A stretch of 64,000 nt of DNA, from assembly GCA_019925095.2 (NCBI GenBank), contig CM034388.1, positions 930,001 through 994,000 on the forward strand. The letters run 5' to 3'. This DNA comes from Dendrolimus kikuchii. Taxonomy: Eukaryota > Arthropoda > Insecta > Lepidoptera > Lasiocampidae. Every line of letters starts with the position of its first letter. Position 1 is the first letter of the stretch. Positions 52,598 through 63,981 of the stretch are shown one piece after another. The notes under the pieces were generated by a model, which was not told the origin of the DNA, did not search any database, and saw nothing but the letters and a program-made list of their open reading frames with translations. A program made the position numbers and the translations under genes.

Positions 52598-53161
52598 TCG
52601 TATTATGACTATTCTCGTACCTGGTTGTCAATATGTCCCAAGCTTTGGTATAGTTATCCTCGGTGATAAGTAGCTTACCAGTGCAGCTGCTTCATCTTTC
52701 AATGATGATTTAAGATATACTAGTTTCTGTATTGTCGGGATGTTAGCATCGTCGATGATAAGCATAAATATATTCTTGAAGCTAGGCCATTCCTTCAGCT
52801 TGCCGTTAAATGATGGTAGTTCCAGTTGTGGTAATTTGATGTGGTGTACGCTATCTCTGTTGTAGTGGGCTATACACGGTTGCGTAGCCGCCTGGGAGTC
52901 AAGGATTTTGCTATAAGCTGCCCTGCTGGCGTAGTATGTCTCTTCGACTGCTTGCCGGTCTTGCTGATGTGCTTGTTCGTCGTCCTCTAATTCTTCTATT
53001 GATGATTGAATTTTGTCATAATGATCGAATATTTTTTCCAAATCGTTGTATCTGTTTTGAATTTGTGATATGTCGTAGTTTTCTTGTAAAATGTAGTGAT
53101 TGAGTCGAGTAAGTTTTCCTTTTATTGTTGTTCGTTTTGTTTTAAGTTGTGAGATTGACAT
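52598..53161 (-). pseudogene. BEL/Pao retrotransposon gag, N-terminal part
   Basis: About 177 residues open on the minus strand from ATG at 53161. A coiled-coil-like charged N-terminus (to about residue 100) leads to a DUF1759-type region with LPQLELPSFNGKLKEWPSF and KLVYLKSSLKDEAAALV. The frame then shifts near 52675. The family pattern (TEDNYTKAWDILTTRY) continues in the next frame until it meets RTE-A. Only the gag start remains; protease, RT and integrase are absent. Confidence 0.8.
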
Positions 53162-53420
53162 TATAACGTATTTATTTGTCGTAAATATATAAATCTGTAG
53201 TTGCTGGTTTAATCCGGGTCGATTAGGGCCAAATGTTTTGTTAATATAGTAAATTTAAAAGGCTGTGTCGATTTCACTTGTATATTTTGTCTTTTACAGC
53301 TTTTTATGTTTATAATTTATATATATATTATTTATGAGTAATATTTATGATAAACGTATGTAAGGCGAGTGACATGTGTGATTTATAATAATATTATGAA
53401 GTAATGAAATGAGTTCTGTT
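53162..53420 (-). mobile_element. Leader and possible LTR of the BEL/Pao copy
   Basis: Upstream of the gag ATG, the minus strand has TTTGGCCCTAATCGACCC, a primer-binding-site-like string just after AACAAAACA. An AT-rich LTR-like stretch lies beyond. The LTR limits cannot be fixed from one copy. Confidence 0.45.
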
Positions 53421-53511
53421 TATTGCAGACATATTCCCAGACACAAGGAAATGTTTACAAAAATAACTTAAGATTAGTAGAAAATTAGAGTACTATTATA
53501 AAATCTAGTTC

Positions 53512-53640
53512 TAGACCGCTGTCAGGCGGAAACGTGCCCAAAAGACTGGCCACGTTGCCTCTCTGAATGGCAATGCTGATGCGTTGTCCGAGGTTTAAAC
53601 CAGTCTTTTGGTCACGTGAGACATCCACCAGACGTTTGAA
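53512..53640. repeat. Rep-X, second copy
   Basis: Matches 19441-19540 in scattered blocks (GTGCCCAAAAGACTGGC). Confidence 0.4.
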
Positions 53641-53984
53641 TCTCAACTTTTTTTTTATAAGTTTTATACAGAAGTATGTTACAGGATTAGGTTTCGAAGA
53701 ATTAATGGAGACTAGCGCAGCAAGAGTATACGTGCGCAGGAAGTAGGATGTATAATCGGCGAAGACTTCGTGTTACCACTGAGGCCGCCCGCCAAGCTAG
53801 TTAGTTGATTTCCAGACCTTGACAAGCATCCTCATGTAGGTAGAGCTCACGCGCTGACCTGCGCGCCATGCGTATCTTTAATAGCCATTTTATAGTTTAA
53901 GTTAGTGAAAGAAAACGATGTAATGACAATTTATTAATTATAACAAGTATACAGTACTAACGAGTCTTTGTTATTGCAAGTGGC

Positions 53985-54690
53985 CGCTATAAGTTGTAGA
54001 CTTGTAGCAAACAGTGCATACTCAGTAAGAGACGCAACAAAAGTAAACAAAAATATTATTATAGTTATAATCATGACATGACGTACTAAAATTGTATACA
54101 TACATAACTTCACGCCAGTTCCCTTGCGGGGTAGGCACGAACAACAGAGCGCCATTTAGGCTTATTCTTACACACCTCACTTGCTTCTTTGACATTCATA
54201 ACTCTTGTCATGCACGCTCGTCTGTTCTTAAGGCTCCTGACATCACCTTCTGCTAGTACACGATCAATTTGATCATGGAAGGTGTGTCGTGGCCTTCCAC
54301 GACTTCTGCATCCATCCACTTTTGCTTTGTATATCTGTTTAGTCATTCTTTCATCATGCATTGTGTCCACATGCCCGAACCACCGAAGCATTCCTTTCCT
54401 TACCTTCACCCCGACACTCTCTTTCAGAGCAACTCTCTTTCTTACTTCGGTATTACGAACGCGGTCCGCGAGCGTCGCTCCGCAGATTTTGCGCAGTGCT
54501 CGCATCTCGACCGCGTTTACTCTACTTTCATGCTCTCTCTTCCATACCCAACTCTCGCTTCCATACGTAAGCGTAGGTACCAGCACCGCGTTGTGTATGG
54601 CAAGCTGGGCCTTTTGGCTAAAATTTTATACTGCAACATATCTCCATAAATTCCTTACAAGCTTGGCAAGGTAATAACGTTATACGAAAT
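53985..54690 (-). mobile_element. LINE-Q 3' UTR split by RTE-A
   Basis: TAGCAAACAGTGCATACTC before and TTACAAGCTTGGCAAGG after the RTE-A insert; contiguous at 33030-33180. Confidence 0.75.
54100..54617 (-). pseudogene. RTE-A LINE in LINE-Q
   Basis: 158 open codons (LVPTLTYGSESWVWKREHES to YPARELA). It is flanked by CTAAAATTGTATAC (54086-54099) and CTAAAATTTTATAC (54618-54631), a 14 bp duplication with one difference. Confidence 0.9.
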
Positions 54691-54989
54691 ATAGAGTTGT
54701 ATGTACACAGCTTAATAATAAAGTATTCTAGACTAACTAACTGTGTAGATATTAAGAAAGTATCCAAGTTACGTGGCAGAGCCATGCTAAAATCATTGCC
54801 TTCATCACTTTTTTTTTATTATCTAAATTTGTTACATCTCTCTCTCTCTTGTCATTATAAACAATCTTACATGCATCTTTCTTCTGTAATATGTACTATG
54901 AATTATTTTTATATCCTTATTTTTACTTATGAAATTTTTGTATACCGTGGCAAATTATTTTAGAAATAAGCTTTTTTAAAAAGGTTTTT

Positions 54990-55283
54990 ATATACGAGCT
55001 TTTGAGATCCTGGATATCATGTAGCAGCAGAGTGCTAGCCAAGACAAGTAAAACGAGCCCAAACACGACGGGTCTATCTTGTTTAGCACAGGAGTTCCTA
55101 TGATCACCTTCCGACTCCATCATCATATCAGCTCCATCATATTATTGCATCGTCACGCGATATACATATGCGTGCAAAATTTCAGCTCAATCGGAAACCG
55201 GAAAGTCGGTCAAATTTAACTTGCAAGATTCCCCCCGAACTTACAAACATACATCCATTGCAAGTTAAATAAAACCTTGTAAA
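54990..55283 (+). repeat. Rep-L, second copy
   Basis: Matches 1442-1737. Confidence 0.65.
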
Positions 55284-55454
55284 TAATAGGGGCAAATTCG
55301 CATACTTGTCTAAACTCTAGCAACTCCAATTTTTATGCTAGGAGCCACACCTGCAATAATGTCAAAGGTTGTGGCCCAATTAGATCACAAATAACGCATT
55401 ACACCCATCGCTACATCTGCGTGAAACGGCCTGTATCTGTAACATTATCCCAGA

Positions 55455-56415
55455 GGTTTTTTTTTAAGTCGTGGGAAATGCATTTCGCACAGCACCGGGT
55501 CCTTTGCTAGGGATTAGACCATAGTCGATTATGGAGGCATTCCCAAGGGGGCAATCCAAACACTAATCGGCCGGGTTGTGTGGAGACTCGACCAACCTTC
55601 CAACCAATTCAATACTCCACTAAAACCACCCTCCTCCCATGTGCCCCGCGCTTATGGCAGGAAGAGCGTGAGACTTAGAACGTAGTTACGCCCGCGCTGA
55701 TCCTAGCGCATCAGTGCTTGAGAATGCCCCGGGAGAGGCAAACTCCTTCGTCAACAGGGGTGAAGACTCCTCTGCTCCCTAGATGCTAGAGGGCCCCTGT
55801 AGCGGTATTTTCAAGGAGGGAAGTCTCTCTCCCTATTTCGTTCTGCTTCTGCGGCCTCCTTTTGAGACATTACAGCCTCGCAGAAATTGGACGCACCCAC
55901 CCAATGATCATCGCTCTGCAGCATAGCTTGCACCAGACTGCCGAGCGAATCGATCGGACCTGCTATTATCTCGAGTTCAAACCTCTGTGGTGCCCATGCT
56001 GCGCACTCGACTAGCGTATGAAACGCCGTGTCTTGTGCGCCACACTGGCGACATTGGGGTGACAGCAGGCAGCCCAAGGTATGATTCAGATACTTATCGA
56101 AACACCCATGCCCTAAGAATCTGCGTCATCCTGAAGGTCAGGATCCCGCGTTTCCGTGAGAGCCATCGCAACAGGTATCAATGCCAGGCACAGGGTTTTC
56201 CAAATCTACTGACCAAAATTGGATCATGGTCGCGGTTTCCCGCGTTCTGATCGCCTGAAGCTCGGCCTGGCAGTAAACCAGGCCACGTGCGAGGGCATCC
56301 TGTCGGGAGGGCGAAACTTTGGCAAGTACGTCCGCCTGGAGAGGCCAGGGCGGATCGCCTGCCAAGAGTGTGGACAGCACGTCAAACATCGTGCAAGCAT
56401 CAGGTTGATTCATTT
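55455..56415 (-). pseudogene. R1-like LINE C-terminus and 3' UTR
   Basis: A T-run at 55457-55465 marks the poly(A) end. The 3' UTR is 55480-55810. The minus strand then gives the knuckle CRQCGAQDTAFHTLVECAA, with APQRFELEIIAGPIDSLGSL and FCEAVMSQKEAAEAER near the end. A further frame upstream (DVLSTLLAGDPPWPLQADVL) ends near 56413. At least two frame breaks. R1-like clade by pattern; not in rDNA here. Confidence 0.75.
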
Positions 56416-56514
56416 ACGACATAAATGTATTTTTTCAACATAACCTATGGTGTTTATTTTGATAATTATGATCATAATTTTGTAAGCAAGACCTTCTTTT
56501 TTTTTTTTCTTTAT

Positions 56515-56790
56515 TATTAACATATCTACGGACTCGAGTTCCGTACCTTTTTTTACTACTTAATTTCTATGAAAGATTTTAGAGTCCATACACGCTTATT
56601 GTTTATTTTTGTTAGTGTGTGACATTAATTTAGTGATTTATATGTAATGGTGTACCTTAAGATTAACTTATTATATTAATTTATCCTATTTTTAATACTA
56701 AACTTATACTAATGTAGAGTGTATCTGTTACATGCTGGTGTTGTGAGGAAGTGCATGTGCAGTGTTGGCCTTATATCTATACTTATATAG
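56515..56790 (-). repeat. Rep-E, reverse copy
   Basis: GGACTCGAGTTCCGTACC through GCATGTGCAGTGTTGGCC. Confidence 0.75.
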
Positions 56791-56816
56791 CATATAAGCA
56801 AGACCTTTAATACTAT

Positions 56817-57090
56817 TCGTGCAGGAACGGAGAAAGATTACCTGCGGCCGGGCGGTCCCTCATACGAGGCGGCATTTGCCCGACTGGATGGCTACCACCC
56901 CTGGTCTAATGTATGTCGCCATAACAACCTTGAATTGTGTTCTGGCATTAGTGACCAGGTTCCAGTCTCCCTTAAGAGAGCAGCAGCGCATTTGTAGCAC
57001 CTTTGGTGTTGCAAATGTCCATAGGCGATGGTAACCGCTAACCATCAAGTGGGCCGTCTGCCTGTCTGTTGAACTCCTGCAATAAAAAAA
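56817..57090 (+). mobile_element. SINE-B with internal deletion
   Basis: Head intact, deletion near 56867-56872, full tail. Confidence 0.85.
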
Positions 57091-57349
57091 AATACCTTGC
57101 GATAATTAACAGAACAATTATTTTATTAAAAGAAGCTACACGAACTCGCCATATCAGCTGGTCTTTGGTAATTAATTATTGTCAAAATATAATGAAAAGA
57201 TTTTTGCTTTAAATTCCATGAGATATCCTTGCTAAACTATAAAGCTACTTGCTAAGCTACTTTAATTTAATTTAATGACTTTTAATTGTAAAATTTTGTG
57301 CTGTGATTTTATATGGGTGTATTGTCTGAAATAAAGACATTATTATTAT

Positions 57350-57818
57350 CTTGTATGTCTTTCAAGACCACGGGCCATAAATTTGGACTTTTGGAGGGCT
57401 TGCATGGAGCCATGGGAAGGCCAACACGTAGAGGCCCCTTGACAAATTTAATGTAAATGTGGCGTGAAACTAACCGGCGATTATTGCTGTCTACACCATA
57501 TTATAATGCACCCAAGGACAAGCCCCGGCCAGTGTAGGACTATTGTGGGAAATGAGGACAAAAAGTACAGGGCTATTAGGGTGAACTGCTAGTGGTACTA
57601 GGGGTCTGGGAATATGGGGACTATGGCGTCTGTCCGTCGCAGTGTTCGGAGAACATGGAAAAATGGGCAGACGGTGACGGCCCCTAAAAAATGCCATAGA
57701 AGACGGGCAACATGGGTGTGAGTGGCTAAGGGGTGTCGAGAGGTGGGCTGCAGGTTCACCGAAGCTACTTCTGACGTGATGCCATTTATCACTTCCACCC
57801 CTGGAGCTTGAGTCTTGT
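57350..57818 (+). repeat. Rep-G, 3'-truncated
   Basis: Starts TGTCTTTCAAGACCACGGGC and stops at GGAGCTTGAGTCTTG. An internal deletion is near 57678. Confidence 0.7.
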
Positions 57819-57984
57819 AGCATTGTTATATCCGTATTACTTTTAATGCATTTTAGACTTGGATCAGCGTTAAAAATAAAATAATATAGATAATTTCTCT
57901 TTGTTATAATTCACGGAGCTTGACTACAGACAGGATACAATATTGCTAGACGGCAAAAAAATAGTGCAACATTTTTTGCCTTCC

Positions 57985-58330
57985 GCTCGACGTGATATAA
58001 GGTTATTAATGAGAGTTGCTTCTTTTTTGGAAATTAAACTCGATATAATGGACTATATGATTATTATTATTAAACTATTTACATGAATGGAAATATACAT
58101 AAAGAAGTGCGTAATGACAAATTGTGCGAGAGAGTCGAGAGAGTGATAAGTCGTCAGTGTCAGTGAGAATTGTGATAATTTTGCCTCCAAGGCCGCTCAT
58201 ATATCCCGCATACCGTCCGACGCCTAGCTGCTAATTGTGCGAGCTATGGGCGTCGGCGGTATGCGGGGAGCGGAGAGTAGGTGTGCTCCGGCGGGTGGGT
58301 CAGGGGCCTCTCTGTCCGCAACAAAGGTTA
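57985..58330. repeat. Rep-R, uninterrupted copy
   Basis: The empty-site version of 48868-50700. Confidence 0.7.
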
Positions 58331-58465
58331 TACACAAAATTTACAGATATACTATCCAAAACCTTTATTTTAATGTTACTAGACGTTAAAGCGTTTGTTC
58401 ATTTAAATATTCAATTCAAAATTCCCGGAAATAAATAGTGGTAGTAGGTATTATTTGATTATAGT

Positions 58466-58603
58466 TTATTTCATGAAATCTTCGTCTAGATATTCTATCT
58501 CGCCAACTGCTTCTACATCCATGTCTTGATTATAGCTGGCCGCAACATCGTTGTCGGACTCGGATTCAGAAGAACTGCTATTGTTATGCTCACAATTTAC
58601 AAC
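58466..58603 (-). CDS. Unrecognised acidic C-terminal frame, possible last exon
   Basis: The minus strand is open for about 44 codons to a TAA at 58466-58468. It encodes Ser/Glu/Asp-rich residues (SSSSESESDNDVAASYNQDM and a tail ending YLDEDFMK). Composition is unlike the repeats around it, and no second copy is in the window. A stop lies just upstream, so it could be an exon end, a transposon protein tail or chance. Confidence 0.25.
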   Translation of the reverse strand, partial: VVNCEHNNSSSSESESDNDVAASYNQDMDVEAVGEIEYLDEDFMK

Positions 58604-58785
58604 TAATCACTCAAACAGAATAAGTTGGCAAGAAATTTTTCCAAACGTTTCTAGTGATATCTCAAAATACACGCTGAGCTGCCTCCTATAATGACAGAAA
58701 ATCATAATCAATATGAATCATCATAGAATGTAATTCGACCAAAATTCAAAGTAAAAGAAATTATTACCTAAATTTATTCAAACCA

Positions 58786-59116
58786 TGTTTTTTTTATTTT
58801 ATTTTTTTTATTGCAGGAGTTCAGCAGACAGGCAGACGGCCCACTTGATGGAAAGCGGTTACTATCGCCTGTGGACATTTGCAACACCAATGGTGCTACA
58901 AATGCGCTGCTGCTCTCTGAAAGGAGACTGGAACCTGGTCACTAATGCCGGAACACAACACAAGGTTGTTATGGCGGCATACTCTAGACCAGGGGTGGTC
59001 GCTATCCATTCGAGCAAATACTCTACCACCTGGCTGTGGGTTGTTTAGTCGCCTCTTACGACAGGCCGCCGGGCCGCAGGAAATTGTATTCTTTCTCCGT
59101 TCCTGCACGGATAAAA
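58786..59116 (-). mobile_element. SINE-B, full length
   Basis: Long T-run at the left, GCACGGATAAAATG at the right. Confidence 0.88.
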
Positions 59117-59213
59117 TGTCCATGTCGTATATTTATGTCAATCGATCCCATATTGATAACATAATCGCAAATGTGGCACCGATACAAACAAATACTAAAA
59201 AACCAAACATAAT

Positions 59214-59408
59214 TACATACATACATACATAACTTCACGCCAGTTCCCTTGCGGGGTAGGCACGAACAACAGAGCGCAATTTAGGCTTATTCTTACACAC
59301 CTCACTTGCTTCTATGACATTCATAGCTCTTGTCATGCACGCTCGTCTGTTCTTAAGGCTCCTGACATCACCTTCTGCTAGTACACGATCAATTTGATCA
59401 TGGAAGGT
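59214..59408 (-). mobile_element. RTE-A LINE 3' fragment
   Basis: Short copy stopping at GATCATGGAAGGT, just before the hairpin. ATAATTA lies on both sides. Confidence 0.85.
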
Positions 59409-59759
59409 CAATGATAATTATACAAAATTTTCACATATATCTTATACGAGAGATCCAAAATAGCGATTTTTTTATCAAGTAACTAGCGGCCCCGGCAGAC
59501 GTTGTCCTGCTCTGAAAAAATAAAAATCTAGAACCCGATCTCAGCGCCACCTACCGGTTCCAATTGCGAATCTAAACCATCCGGGAACCCACTCAAACAC
59601 ACAAAAACAAAATCACCAAAATCGCTGCCGGTGATTAGGAGGATTCTAGAACCCGATCTCAGTGCCACCTACCAGTTCCAATTGCGAATCTAAACCATCC
59701 GCGAACCCACTCAAACACACAAAAACAAAATCACCAAAATCGCTCCAGGTGGTTAGGAG

Positions 59760-60557
59760 TGTAGCCTATCTATTATTTATTTATAGTTCTCTATCTATAG
59801 TTCATATTGATAGCCAATGTGTACAGCAATTAATTAAATATAATATTGTACTAGTTGTGCATTGGGAACGCACAGCTCATTCGCTTTTTTTTTTTTGGCC
59901 CGGAGAAATCCGTTTGAGGACTAAGCCGCGACAGGCACAGAAGCCTGGGGGGATGTTCGCGACCCGTGTGAGTGTGGGATTCGCCAGATCGGGGGCGGCA
60001 CTAGCGTGCCCGGTCAGAACCGGTGCCAAGCTATTGCCACGCCCCAGTTAGGGATACCCACTAAAACCCCTGGGTGTTCAGGGCTACGTGAATGCGGGAT
60101 TCCCAACTCCCCGTGCCCTGGCAGGCGTGGGCCCCCCTCACTAGGCCTCTTCCTATGCCGGAGGACGTATCCCTCGGCTACTGCTAAATCTAGTCCATGC
60201 GTGGGGCGGTCTGTAACGCGCCCCACGGGAAGAGAGATGAGCGCGCGCGGAACACTCGCGCTCTCATCTACAGCTCATTCGCTGCAGCAACCAGTTTTTG
60301 TAAATACTTGTATCGGATGTCGATCCCCCAACGCGGGCCTTGCGCGTGTCGTATGAATTCCGACTGCCGGTGTAAGCCACGCGTTGGGCGATCGACATCC
60401 GATACAAGTATTTACAAAAACTGGTTGCTGCAGCGAATGAGCTATGCGTTCCCAATGCACAACTAGTACAATATTATATTTAATTAATTGCTGTACACAT
60501 TGGCTATTAATATGAACTATAGATAGAGAACTATAAATAAATAATAGATAGGCTACA
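59760..60557. mobile_element. Foldback element with 178 bp arms
   Basis: Ends TGTAGCCTATCTATT and its complement. The right arm (60380-60557) is 178 bp; the left arm is 59760-59885 plus 60284-60335, also 178 bp once the inserted retroposon is removed. About three mismatches. The loop is 44 nt. GGAG on both sides (59756-59759, 60558-60561) fits a 4 bp target duplication. No coding. Superfamily unknown. Confidence 0.9.
59886..60269 (-). mobile_element. GC-rich poly(A) retroposon in the foldback
   Basis: 384 bp, strongly GC-rich, with a T-run at the left (poly(A) on the minus strand). It is flanked by the 14 bp duplication ACAGCTCATTCGCT at 59872-59885 and 60270-60283. No second full copy in the window and no A/B box seen; probably a 5'-truncated LINE UTR. 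Confidence 0.8.
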
Positions 60558-60728
60558 GGAGGATTCTAGAATCCGATCTCAGCGCCACCTACCGGTTCCA
60601 ACGGGATAAAGAGCATTATATATCCGTCTCCTGGTTCTAAGCTCTAACCAATTTTCAGCCAAATCGGTACAGCCGTTCGTTCTTGAATTATAAATAGTGT
60701 AACTAACACGACTTTCTTTTGTATACCG

Positions 60729-61350
60729 GGTGTTTGCCGCATGGACCGACAAAATATTTTGGGGGATTGGGTAGATCAAGAGCTATCTTTAACCCATAGA
60801 TCCCTATGTCCTAAGTCTCACTGTAATCGAGATACGATCGAACGTCTTAAAATACAAACAAGGTGTTTTCTTTATTCTGACACTGGTTGAGTAATACCTT
60901 GTTTTGTGATGACATGAATAATTTCAAGGCCAGGTGGTATATGGTTGGAAAGGATATTAAGTACAAATTTTGTTTCAATCAAATTAAATTCTTAATACCT
61001 TTCAGTTTTTTTTATAATTAATTTTGAATTTGACGTTTTTCATAGATGAATTCATTTTTAAGAGTTTAAAAGCTTAGTCAAGTATTTTTTGTTATCTAAT
61101 GCTAACAATTAATGTTTAATTTAGAATAATCATACATTAAAGACTGCAATAAAAGTTATTTGGTTCAATTACAACAACAAACTAGAAAAATATCTCGTTT
61201 TAAAAACGATGGACCAGGTAATTTTCAAAAACAAACAAAAATCGTATCTCGATTACAGTGACACTTAGGACATAGGGATCTATGGGTTAAAGATTGCTCT
61301 TGATCTACCCAATCCCCCAAAAAGAATTGTCGGTCCATGCGCCAAACATT
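60729..61350. mobile_element. Inverted-repeat element with ~108 bp arms
   Basis: Left arm 60731-60838 and right arm 61241-61348, with shared strings CGCATGGACCGACA, GGGGGATTGGGTAGATCAAG, AACCCATAGATCCCTATGTC and GTAATCGAGATACGAT. The ~400 bp centre has no coding. Target duplication not clear. Confidence 0.8.
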
Positions 61351-61401
61351 CTGTACCTACATAGATAGATAACAAAGTAGAATCACGCACTAGGTAGGAA
61401 T

Positions 61402-61861
61402 GTTTTTTTTTTATGGAAGTGTGGTTTCAGTTTGACCACTGTCTCACCTGATGTTGAGTGATGACGCAGTCTAGGATGAAGCTCGCTTGCCTAGAAGATA
61501 CCTTCACTCGTGACTCGAAGACTTCAAGATTGTATTTGTCAGGAAAAACAGACTCCGGCAAATTATTCCACTCTTCGGCAGTGCGCACCAGAGAAGATGA
61601 AACGCTTGGTTCTGACAGACGCAAACCGGTGCGTCTGGTTGTCCGATGGTAAAATGGGGATGGAGAAATTATGAAGACAATTAGCCCTGCGGCCTTGCGT
61701 CTATGCTCTAGACTCTGAAGTCGAGAATAAAAAAGACGATCATTGCCGACCTCCAATCGTATTTGGCTGACTCTTCTCAAAGATGAGAACAGTTCTCCAT
61801 GCAGGACCGAACTTGTGCTTGGTATAAGTTCAGGAGTTGTTCCGACGTGAAGTACTGTCAC
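61402..61861 (-). pseudogene. CR1/Jockey-type LINE C-terminus
   Basis: T-run at the left is the poly(A) end. The minus strand is open for ~144 codons ([49 protein letters not shown] and stop). Same lineage as 23595-23917; it lacks the middle part (ECAVELFDL block). Confidence 0.8.
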
Positions 61862-61959
61862 ACCTTTACGAGTACATCCAGCTTTTTGGGCTTTTTTTTT
61901 TGTTGCTAGTATATTAAAAAAAATGTTTCTGTATTACACGGTATACATTTATGGCAGTA

Positions 61960-62085
61960 TTTTTTTATTGCCGGAGTTCAGCAGACAGGCAGACGGCCCA
62001 CTTGACGGAAAGCAGTTACCATCGCCTATGGACATTTGCAACACCAAAGGTGCTGCTGCTCTCTTAAGGGAGACTGGAACCTGGT
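61960..62085 (-). mobile_element. SINE-B 3' fragment
   Basis: Tail-side ~120 bp, ending GAACCTGGTCAGTAAT. Confidence 0.75.
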
Positions 62086-62144
62086 CAGTAATACTAATAA
62101 TTTTTCGGTGTAGGACCACGTCTGCCGGGCCCATTAATATGTTA

Positions 62145-62328
62145 TATACCTCTTTATAGGTAAAGTTTGTGCGTTTGTTTGCAGGTAATAATCTCTTTAA
62201 CCACTTAACCGATTTTGAAAATTCTTTCATTTGTAGACATCTACATTATTTCTGAGTGATTAATTTATTATTAAATTTTATTTTTATTTTTTAATGACGC
62301 CCAACGAAGTAGGCACTGCTCAGCTAGT
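62145..62328 (+). mobile_element. Hel-4 (Helitron-like)
   Basis: CGATTTTGAAAATTCTTTC, then GACGCCCAACGAAGTAGGC and CTAGT. Confidence 0.5.
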
Positions 62329-62627
62329 CTAGAATAAATTTATTGGGTAACAATCATTGGTTGGCGTGCTATGATATATTTTATCCTAGTTTGTAAATTT
62401 ATGATTTAACAACTTGTAACACTTATGATATCGTATAAAAACTTTTTTATGTATGTTAGAATGTTTGTCATTGAAATATACTTTTACAACTTCACATCGT
62501 ACGATGTATCACCTACTTACGAAATACCTGTGTCAAGTAATTATTGCCTAATTTTCCTCGTTAATAATCACAAGACATATTGACGTGATTCAAAGGTTAG
62601 AAAATGTAGCAATGTCTTGGTTGAGTT
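62329..62627. other. No recognised feature
   Basis: AT-rich, no match. Confidence 0.4.
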
Positions 62628-63259
62628 TTTAACCGACTCAAAAAGGGGAGGTTCTTAAATTGGCTGTATTTTTTTTTATATGTATGTTATGCCATTTCTC
62701 CGTCAATTGTGAACCGATTTTCAATTTTTTTTTTAAATTCAAAAGTGCACTCTTGAGTTGATCCCATTGTCACCAAGTTGGGATCTGTTCAGTATAGGCA
62801 GGTACATCGTGTTTCATATATTTCTTTCTAAAGCTACCAAATACGTGTAACTGAAAAGTAGCAAAAATCAAAATCGGCTTCAAACCAAAAATATACTAAT
62901 TTTTATGTTTTAGCTCGTACCGACTTCAAGATGTTTGATGATATTTCCTAAATACTTGAATAGCTTTAGAAAAAATATTTTAAGCGCCTGTAGAAATTGT
63001 ACTACTGGCACGCGTGTACAAGTTTGCCTTTCGAAGAGTTTAGGCGCCCGACGTCCTTCAGTAAGGCTTGCTCTCGATTTTCCCTGGAATCCACTCATCA
63101 GATCCTAACTTGGTAAGAATGGGACCACCTCAGGAGTATGCTCTTTCGAATACAAAAATATTTGAAAATCGGTCGACAATTGACGGAGAAATCGCGTAAC
63201 AAACATACAAAAAATATACTGTCGAATTCAGAACCTCTTCCTTTTTGAAATCGGTTAAT
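62628..63259. mobile_element. Rep-N, second copy
   Basis: AACCGACTCAAAAAGGGGAG at the left and CTTTTTGAAATCGGTT at the right; related to 38233-38873. Confidence 0.55.
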
Positions 63260-63293
63260 AACCCTTTTACTTCATAGTCGTACTGCTAGATGT

Positions 63294-63556
63294 ACATACA
63301 TACATACATACATAACTTCACGCCAGTTCCCTTGCGGGGTAGGCACGAACAACAGACCGCCATTCAGGCTTATTCTTACACACCTCACTTGCTTCTTTGA
63401 CATTCATAATTCTTGTCATACACGCTCGTTTGTTCTTAAGGCTCCTGACGTCACCTTCTGCTAGTACGCGATCAATTTGATCATGGAAGGTATGTCGTGA
63501 CCTTCCACGACTTCTGTATCCATCCACATTTGCATTGTATATCTGTTTAGTCACTG
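63294..63556 (-). mobile_element. RTE-A LINE 3' fragment
   Basis: Four or more CATA units at the left. Minus-strand residues from MTKQIYNANVDGYRSRGR to YPARELA. Confidence 0.85.
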
Positions 63557-63799
63557 TTTATAACTGCTAGATGTAGTCCTCCCAAAGTCTGTTCCATATA
63601 TTCCATTACTCTGCTTTCCACGTCTTGTCCCCGAGTGATCTTAGGCAGGTTTTCAGTTTGCTGGGCTGGAGGGCGTCCTACGCCAGTTATCGAGACGCGG
63701 TCTCCACTCCTAGATACGTTTTCTTTATAGGCCGACTCATTATCACTTCGATTTATTAACTGTGCTACCTGTATCAATGACCTTGGTTCTTTTTTTTTA

Positions 63800-63981
63800 T
63801 ATTATAGACTTCGGACTCGAGTTCCGTGCCCTTTTTACAACTTAATTACTAGATTTAATTTTTTGGATTTAACACGCTTATTAGTTATTTTGGTTCTTGT
63901 GTGTGACATTAATTTATTGATTTTTGTGTTGAGGTGTATATATCTTACGAATAACTTATTATATTAATTTAGTCTAGTTTT
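63800..63981 (-). repeat. Rep-E, reverse copy cut by RTE-A
   Basis: GGACTCGAGTTCCGTGCCC to TTTAGTCTAGTTTTAG, where the next element begins. Confidence 0.7.

Larger units (their letters stand above)
59482..60715 (-). mobile_element. Hel-3 host with two levels of insertion
   Basis: AACTAGCGGCCCCGGCAGAC at the left; two tandem ~123 bp units; interrupted at 59760-60557; the rest resumes at GGAGGATTCTAGAATCCG. Confidence 0.75.
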
